Assembly: GCF_013266695.1 (NCBI RefSeq) | Contig: NZ_JABRXF010000003.1 | Coordinates: 1-64,000, forward strand | Source: Hongsoonwoonella zoysiae | GTDB taxonomy: Bacteria > Pseudomonadota > Alphaproteobacteria > Rhizobiales > Stappiaceae | Direction: 5' to 3' | DNA length: 64,000 nucleotides | In this document: piece after piece, positions 58,932 through 64,000 of the stretch | How positions within the stretch are numbered: position 1 is the first letter of the stretch | How the letters are laid out: every line of letters starts with the position of its first letter | The notes under the pieces: generated by a model | What the model saw: only the letters and a program-made list of their open reading frames with translations | The model's database searches: none | What the model was told of the DNA's origin: nothing | Made by a program: the position numbers and the translations under genes

Positions 58932-61109
58932 ATGCCGCTTTCGGCCGAGCAGACATTCGAAACACGGGGCGGGATCACCGTCATCCGCTCTTCCCGCCCC
59001 GCCGATCACGACGCGGGAACGTCGGCGTGGATGGACCGGCTCGATGCCGAGCGCGGCGCGGTCTTCTCCTCATCCTATGAATATCCTGGCCGCTATACCC
59101 GCTGGGACATGGCGATCGTCAACCCGCCGCTGGTGCTGGAAGCCAAGGGCCGCGACGTGACGATCCGCGCGCTCAACGGGCGAGGACGCGTTCTTGTTCC
59201 CGCCATCAGGCGCGCGTTCGAGGGGCACCCGGACATCACGCGTTTTTCTGGCGAAGGCGACACGATTTCGCTGACGATCCGCACACCGGACAAGCCCTTC
59301 GCCGAGGAAGAGCGCTCGCGCCAGCCTTCGTCCTTTACCGCCGTTCGCGCGCTGATCGAGCTTTTTTATTCCGATGACGATCAGCTCGGCCTTTACGGCG
59401 CCTTTGGTTATGATCTCGCCTTCCAGTTCGAGCCGATCGAGCAGAAGCTTGCCCGCCCTGACGACCAGCGCGACATCGTCCTTTACCTGCCCGACGAGAT
59501 CCTCATCGTCGACCACTACGGGCGCAAGGCGCATGTGGTCGAATATGATTTCGAGGTCGACGGAAAATCGACGCGCGGGCTTCCACGTGACGGCGAGAAG
59601 CATCACTATCAGCCCGCCAACGAGGATCCGGGCCGTGGCGATCACGAACCCGGCGAATATGCGAACCTCGTGCGCAAGGCGATGGATTATTTCCGCCGTG
59701 GCGATCTTTTCGAGACCGTGCCCGGCCAGACCTTCTACGAGCGTTGTCCCAACCCGCCGTCCGCCGTCTCCCGCCGCCTGCAGGAAATCAACCCGAGTCC
59801 CTACGGCTTCTTCATCAATCTCGGGAACGGCGAATATCTCGTCGGCGCGAGCCCGGAAATGTATGTGCGCGTCACCGGCGGGCGGCGCATCGAAACCTGC
59901 CCCATTTCCGGCACCATCCGGCGCGGCCGCAACGCGATCGAGGACGAGGCGCAGATCAGGAAGCTCCTGAATTCCGCCAAGGACGAGGCGGAGCTTACCA
60001 TGTGCTCCGATGTCGACCGTAACGACAAAAGCCGCATCTGCGAGCCGGGCTCGGTTCGCGTCATCGGACGCCGACAGATCGAGATGTATTCGCGCCTCAT
60101 CCACACGGTGGATCATATCGAAGGCACGCTGCGCGAAGGCATGGACGCGCTTGATGCCTTCCTGTCGCACGCCTGGGCAGTCACGGTCACCGGCGCGCCG
60201 AAACGCTGGGCCATGCAGTTCATCGAGGATAACGAGAAAAGCTCCCGCGCCTGGTATGGCGGCGCCATCGGCGCCGTGCTCTTCAACGGCGACATGAACA
60301 CCGGACTTACGCTTCGCACCGTCCGTATCAAGGATGGCGTTGCTCAGATCCGCGCCGGCGCGACCCTTCTGTTCGACAGCGTGCCGGAGGATGAGGAAGC
60401 CGAAACGGAGTTGAAGGCGGAAGCCATGCGCGCCGCCGTTCGCGAGGCGGGTCTTGCCCGTCAGGCGGAGGAAGCCAGCGCCGAACCGCTTCCCGGCAAA
60501 GGACTGAAAATCCTCCTGATCGATCATGAGGACAGCTTCGTCCACACGCTCGCCAATTACTTCCGCCAGACGGGAGCCGACGTCGTCACCTATCGCACGC
60601 CCGTGGCTGACAGCGTGTTTGAGGATGTAAAGCCCGATCTTGTCGTGCTCTCGCCCGGCCCCGGCTCGCCGAAGGATTTCGACTGCGCGGCGACAATCGG
60701 CCGGGCGCGGGCGCGCGACCTGCCGATCTTCGGCGTTTGCCTCGGGCTACAGGCGCTTGCCGAAAGTTTCGGCGCGAAGCTCGGCCAGCTCGACGTGCCC
60801 ATGCACGGCAAGCCGTCGTCGATTGGTTTCGAAGGCGACTCAATGCTGTTCGAAGGTCTCGCCTCACCCGTCATCGTCGGGCGCTATCATTCGCTCTACG
60901 CCGAACCGGCGACGCTTGACGGCGATTTCCGCGTGACCTCACGCACGGATGACGGCGTCATCATGGCGTTCGAACATTCGTCGGAGCCGATAGCCGCCGT
61001 GCAGTTCCACCCGGAATCGATCATGTCGCTCGATCAGGAAGCCGGCCACCGCATCATCCGCAACGTCATCACAAAGCTGGTGAAACAGAGGGAGAAGGTG
61101 GAGGTCTGA
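58932..61109 (+). CDS. trpE(G): Anthranilate synthase, fused TrpE-TrpG
   Basis: 725 residues. The aminase/synthase part (about 1-510) contains [40 protein letters not shown] and [20 protein letters not shown]. The glutamine amidotransferase part (about 525-720) contains [15 protein letters not shown], the nucleophile Cys in [16 protein letters not shown], and the His-Glu pair in [11 protein letters not shown]. Makes anthranilate from chorismate and glutamine, first step of tryptophan synthesis. The fusion is characteristic of Rhizobiales and relatives. GGGAG precedes the ATG; controlled by the leader upstream. Confidence 0.96.
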   Translation: MPLSAEQTFETRGGITVIRSSRPADHDAGTSAWMDRLDAERGAVFSSSYEYPGRYTRWDMAIVNPPLVLEAKGRDVTIRALNGRGRVLVPAIRRAFEGHPDITRFSGEGDTISLTIRTPDKPFAEEERSRQPSSFTAVRALIELFYSDDDQLGLYGAFGYDLAFQFEPIEQKLARPDDQRDIVLYLPDEILIVDHYGRKAHVVEYDFEVDGKSTRGLPRDGEKHHYQPANEDPGRGDHEPGEYANLVRKAMDYFRRGDLFETVPGQTFYERCPNPPSAVSRRLQEINPSPYGFFINLGNGEYLVGASPEMYVRVTGGRRIETCPISGTIRRGRNAIEDEAQIRKLLNSAKDEAELTMCSDVDRNDKSRICEPGSVRVIGRRQIEMYSRLIHTVDHIEGTLREGMDALDAFLSHAWAVTVTGAPKRWAMQFIEDNEKSSRAWYGGAIGAVLFNGDMNTGLTLRTVRIKDGVAQIRAGATLLFDSVPEDEEAETELKAEAMRAAVREAGLARQAEEASAEPLPGKGLKILLIDHEDSFVHTLANYFRQTGADVVTYRTPVADSVFEDVKPDLVVLSPGPGSPKDFDCAATIGRARARDLPIFGVCLGLQALAESFGAKLGQLDVPMHGKPSSIGFEGDSMLFEGLASPVIVGRYHSLYAEPATLDGDFRVTSRTDDGVIMAFEHSSEPIAAVQFHPESIMSLDQEAGHRIIRNVITKLVKQREKVEV

Positions 61110-61180
61110 TCGACCCTGCGTTCTCGCCCAACTATCCGCATTCAAATAGGTTTCTGACTTTCCTGAGCGATAGCCACTCG

Positions 61181-61225
61181 CTCCTCACCTCTCCCCTGGT
61201 GGGAGAGGTCGGCGCGTAACGCGCC
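61181..61225. repeat. Intergenic palindromic repeat element (two hairpins)
   Basis: ACCTCTCCC / GGGAGAGGT (61187-61195 and 61201-61209) followed by GGCGCGT / ACGCGCC (61211-61217 and 61219-61225), with a CACCTCACCCC stretch near 61253-61264. It resembles the dispersed palindromic elements scattered through alphaproteobacterial intergenic regions. It lies between the convergent trpE(G) and RidA genes and may also act as a terminator. Confidence 0.6.
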
Positions 61226-61257
61226 GGGTGACGGGGAAGCCAATTTCCCCCACCACC

Positions 61258-61701
61258 TCACCCCTTCGGGATGATCGCCGTTCCCTCGATTTCCACCATC
61301 GCTTCCGGTTCGACGAGGGAGAGCACCTGCACCACCGCCATTGAGGGGAAATGCCGCCCAAGCACCGAACGGTAGGCGGGCCCAAGATCTTTCAGAGAAT
61401 TGCGGTATGCCTCCATGTCGGTGACGTACCACGTCAGCCGTCCGATATGTTCGGCTCGGCCGCCTGCGGCTTCCACCACCTTGACGACGTTTTCCAGCGT
61501 CTGGCGCACCTGCTCTATGAAGTCGGGCGAAAACACGCCTTCCGGCGTCCAGCCCACCTGCCCTCCGGTCAGCACGACCCGCCCCTCGCCCGCCATGCCG
61601 TTGGCATAGCCTCTCGGCTTCGGCCATCCTTCGGGAAGAAGCGTTTCCAGGCCGCTCGATGCGTTCGTTCCCTTATTTGTGGAAATTTCGGTCACGCTCA
61701 A
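61258..61701 (-). CDS. RidA/YjgF-family protein
   Basis: About 147 residues. RidA fold with VVLTGGQVGWTPEG, EQVRQTLENVVKVVEAAGG, LTWYVTDMEAY and a C-terminal MVEIEGTAII. The conserved Arg of imine deaminases is not clearly in place, so it may be a divergent member. Start uncertain: a TTG at 61701 follows GGGAG by 8 bases; a TTG at 61719 is also in frame. Downstream of the CoA ligase and probably in one operon with it. Confidence 0.82.
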   Translation of the reverse strand: MSVTEISTNKGTNASSGLETLLPEGWPKPRGYANGMAGEGRVVLTGGQVGWTPEGVFSPDFIEQVRQTLENVVKVVEAAGGRAEHIGRLTWYVTDMEAYRNSLKDLGPAYRSVLGRHFPSMAVVQVLSLVEPEAMVEIEGTAIIPKG

Positions 61702-61746
61702 GGCGGTCACTCCCTTCAAAACATCCGTATTTCGTAAAATGCAGCG

Positions 61747-63387
61747 TCAGGATGCGGCGCGGTCGCCCGCCTCATCCGCCGCGATCGTGCGAAGCGCGAA
61801 TCGCTGCAGCTTGCCTGTTTCGGTGCGCGGAAGCCGGTCGACGAATTCCACCGCGCGCGGGTACTTGTAGGGCGCAAGCTCCGCCTTGGCGAATTCCTGC
61901 AGTTCCTTGACGAGCGCGGCATCGCCCGTGCGGCCCTCCTTGAGCACCACATAGGCCTTCACGATCTGCCCGCGATCGGGATCGGGCTTGCCGACGACGC
62001 CGCATTCCGCCACCGCCGGGTGGGTCAAAAGCGCGCTTTCCACCTCGGGACCCGCGATGTTGTAGCCCGACGAGATGATCATGTCGTCGGAGCGCGCCTG
62101 ATACCAGAAGTAGCCGTCCTCGTCGCGGATGTATGTGTCGCCGGTGATGTTCCAGCCACTTTCGACGTATTTCTTCTGCCGCTCGTCCGCCAGATAGCGG
62201 CAGCCCGTCGGCCCGCGCACGGCAAGACGGCCCGGCGTGCCATCCGGCACTTCATTGCCGTTTTCGTCGATCACCTTCGCCTCGTATCCGGGCACCGGCC
62301 TGCCGGTCGCGCCGGGGCGGATTTCCTCTTCCCGGGCGGCGATGAAGATATGCAGCAATTCGGTCGCGCCGATCCCGTCCATGATCGATATGCCCGTCGC
62401 CTGCTTCCATTCCTCAAATGTCGGCTTGGGCAGCGGCTCCCCGGCGGAAACGCATTTCCTCAGCGACGCGATATCCACGCCGTCGAGCTTTTGCAGCATC
62501 GCGCGGTAGGCTGTCGGCGCCGTGAAAACCACCGAGGGCTTGAAGAAGGGGATCGCCTCGATAAGGTCGTCCGGTCCGGCCCGTTCGAGCAACACTGCCG
62601 TCGCTCCCGCGCGGAAGGGGAAGAGCACCAGCCCGCCGAGGCCGAAGGTGAAGGCGAGCGGCGGCGAGCCGATGAAGACGTCGCTTGGCTGGGGTTTCAG
62701 CACTTCCCTGGAATAGCAATCGCAGATCGCCATCATGTCGCGGTGGAAATGCATGGTCGCCTTCGGTTCTCCGGTCGTGCCGGACGTGAAACCGAGCAGG
62801 CAGACATCATCCGCCGCCGTGTCGCAGGCTTCGAATTCCGCAGGCTTTTCGGCCATCTGCGCTTCAAGCGAATCCGGCTCGCCGCTTGCCGAATAGATCA
62901 CCGTCTTGAGGCAGTCGGACTGGGCAAGCGTCTTTTCCATGTCGTCGGCAAGGCGGTGGTCGCACACGGCCAGTTCGATCTCGGCCTTTCGCGCGATCAC
63001 CGTCAGTTCCTTGGCGCGCAGGAGCGGCATGGTCGCGACCACGATGCCGCCCGCCTTCAGCACCGCGAAATAGACGGCCACCATCATCGGCGAATTGGGA
63101 AAACGAAGCAGCACCCGGTTGCCGGGCTTCAGCCCATAGTCGCCGGTCAGAACATGGGCGATGCGGTTGATCGTGTGCGCAAGCTCCGTATAGGTCCAGC
63201 GCACGTCCCTGGAGATCACCGCATATTTGCCACCGCGCCCCTGTTTGATGTTTCGGTCGACAAGTTCGACGGCGCAGTTCAGCCGCTCGGGATAACCCAG
63301 CCGGTCGAGGTTGATGAACTCCGGCCATTGCTCCTTCGGCGGCAGGTTGTCGGCTGCGAATGTATCCACATGCGCTGTTTTCGCCAT
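61747..63387 (-). CDS. Aryl/acyl-CoA ligase, benzoate/2-aminobenzoate type
   Basis: 546 residues, adenylate-forming family. A3 motif LLGFTSGTTGEPKATMHFH, A5 region GIGATELLHIF, A7/A8 GDTYIRDEDGYFWYQARSDD then MIISSGYNIAGPEVE, A10 Lys in PRTETGKLQRF. The GATELLHIF motif and overall layout resemble benzoate- and 2-aminobenzoate-CoA ligases. GAGGGG precedes ATG 63387. Lies between an acyl-CoA dehydrogenase and RidA, so aromatic-acid activation (possibly anthranilate) is a fair guess. Confidence 0.85.
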   Translation of the reverse strand: MAKTAHVDTFAADNLPPKEQWPEFINLDRLGYPERLNCAVELVDRNIKQGRGGKYAVISRDVRWTYTELAHTINRIAHVLTGDYGLKPGNRVLLRFPNSPMMVAVYFAVLKAGGIVVATMPLLRAKELTVIARKAEIELAVCDHRLADDMEKTLAQSDCLKTVIYSASGEPDSLEAQMAEKPAEFEACDTAADDVCLLGFTSGTTGEPKATMHFHRDMMAICDCYSREVLKPQPSDVFIGSPPLAFTFGLGGLVLFPFRAGATAVLLERAGPDDLIEAIPFFKPSVVFTAPTAYRAMLQKLDGVDIASLRKCVSAGEPLPKPTFEEWKQATGISIMDGIGATELLHIFIAAREEEIRPGATGRPVPGYEAKVIDENGNEVPDGTPGRLAVRGPTGCRYLADERQKKYVESGWNITGDTYIRDEDGYFWYQARSDDMIISSGYNIAGPEVESALLTHPAVAECGVVGKPDPDRGQIVKAYVVLKEGRTGDAALVKELQEFAKAELAPYKYPRAVEFVDRLPRTETGKLQRFALRTIAADEAGDRAAS

Positions 63388-63452
63388 CGTTGATCCCCTC
63401 GATCGTTCTCCATGCGGGCATCCGGGTTCGGGAGGACGGATTGCCCGGCTAC

Positions 63453-64000
63453 TCATTTCGCGGCGGCTTTTTTCGCTTTTCTCGCCGCATGGTCGGCGAC
63501 CGCCTGTCGCGCGATCACCACTTTCTGGATTTCCGATGCGCCCTCGTAGATCCGAAGCGCCCTGATCTCGCGGTAGAGCGCTTCGGGTTTGGAGCCGATG
63601 GTCACCCCCTTGCCGCCGTGAAGCTGCACCGCGCTGTCGATCACCTCTTGCGCGTTCTCGGTCGCGACCAGCTTGGCGAGCGCTGCCTCGCGCGTGACCC
63701 GCTCCGCTCCCTGGTCCTTCGTCCAGGCCGCGCGGTAGACGAGCAGGGACGCCGCATCCACCTTCGCCACCATGTCAGCGAGTGTTCCTTGCGTCATCTG
63801 CAGATCGGAAAGCGGCGCGCCGAAAAGCTTGCGCGTCATCGTGTGGCAGATCGTCTCGTCAAGGGCAGCGCGCGCAAAGCCGAGCGCTGCCGCCCCCACC
63901 GTCGAGCGGAAGATGTCGAGCGTGGCCATCGCCACCTTGAAGCCCTCGCCCGGATTGCCGAGCCGATGGGAAACCGGCACGCGAACGTTCTTGAAGGAAA
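63453..64000 (-). CDS. Acyl-CoA dehydrogenase, C-terminal part (runs off window)
   Basis: About 182 codons visible; the N-terminus lies beyond 64000. Begins [20 protein letters not shown], the middle-domain sequence of acyl-CoA dehydrogenases, with [20 protein letters not shown] and [20 protein letters not shown], and [17 protein letters not shown] carrying the position of the catalytic Glu. A Lys/Ala-rich tail follows. FAD-dependent alpha,beta-dehydrogenation of an acyl-CoA. Probably the upstream gene of the CoA ligase operon. Confidence 0.9.
   Translation of the reverse strand, partial: SFKNVRVPVSHRLGNPGEGFKVAMATLDIFRSTVGAAALGFARAALDETICHTMTRKLFGAPLSDLQMTQGTLADMVAKVDAASLLVYRAAWTKDQGAERVTREAALAKLVATENAQEVIDSAVQLHGGKGVTIGSKPEALYREIRALRIYEGASEIQKVVIARQAVADHAARKAKKAAAK

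Noticed and set aside
61181-61265. Hairpins considered as a CRISPR repeat or insertion-sequence end
   Set aside because: There is no regular repeat-spacer series, transposase or target duplication; a dispersed intergenic palindrome fits better.

Overview
The window looks like chromosomal DNA of a high-GC alphaproteobacterium, most likely of the Hyphomicrobiales (rhizobia, Phyllobacteriaceae and relatives). The clues are a fused trpE(G) gene behind a Trp-codon leader peptide, an rpsU of the type found in that order, a complete Kelly-Friedrich sox cluster of the alphaproteobacterial kind, TRAP, TTT and dipeptide-type ABC importers, and Gly/Arg/Tyr-rich secreted proteins typical of the order. 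I could not fix the genus. I saw no rRNA, tRNA, insertion sequence, prophage or CRISPR array.

Region 1 (1-12.1 kb) is a catabolic island. A UTRA-type GntR regulator and an AT-rich palindrome (core TCTTATATAAGA), found at four promoters, tie together: a UxaA/SuyA-like gene leaving the window at the left edge; an operon of PfkB kinase, LacD/YihT-like class I aldolase, FucI/AraA-like isomerase and Gfo/Idh/MocA enzyme; a TRAP transporter (dctQMP); an SDR dehydrogenase; and an EamA-type permease. A TauE/SafE (sulfite-exporter family) gene follows. Isomerase, kinase and aldolase together form a sulfoglycolysis-like (sulfo-EMP2-like) module. With the Gfo/Idh/MocA protein (a family that includes NAD-dependent sulfoquinovosidases), a possible sulfolactate lyase subunit and a sulfite exporter, sulfoquinovose or another sulfonated sugar is the best guess for the substrate. 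This is inference; a non-sulfonated sugar remains possible.

Region 2 (12.1-27.6 kb) is mixed housekeeping and accessory metabolism: Lrp regulator plus saccharopine-dehydrogenase-like enzyme, K+/H+ antiporter, ChaN-like protein, thiolase, isoprenylcysteine methyltransferase-like protein, mmsA with a divergent LysR gene, a chemoreceptor, an MFS permease, a phosphonate-monoester-hydrolase-like sulfatase-superfamily enzyme and a pirin.

Region 3 (27.7-40.8 kb) is the sulfur-oxidation locus. Right-going soxVW-XYZAB-CD faces left-going soxS-soxR, two YeeE/YedE (SoxT-like) permeases and a DUF302 protein. An MBL-fold hydrolase and a YqaA-type membrane protein lie at the far end. Six AT-rich sites resembling ACATTCAAATA precede nearly every transcription unit, including the MBL gene, and look like operators of the ArsR-family SoxR.

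Region 4 (41-58 kb) holds two uncharacterised proteins, an ArgE/DapE-like deacylase with a DppA-type binding protein, a YkuD L,D-transpeptidase, a TctCBA transporter, a Gly/Arg/Tyr-rich secreted protein, a DppB-DppC-DppDF operon that also encodes a class II aldolase and a ROK kinase, a Na/Pi-cotransporter-family protein and a glycerophosphodiesterase.

Region 5 (58-64 kb) holds rpsU (apparent CTG start), the trp attenuator and trpE(G), then a left-going acyl-CoA dehydrogenase, aminobenzoate/benzoate-type CoA ligase and RidA cluster that runs off the right edge.
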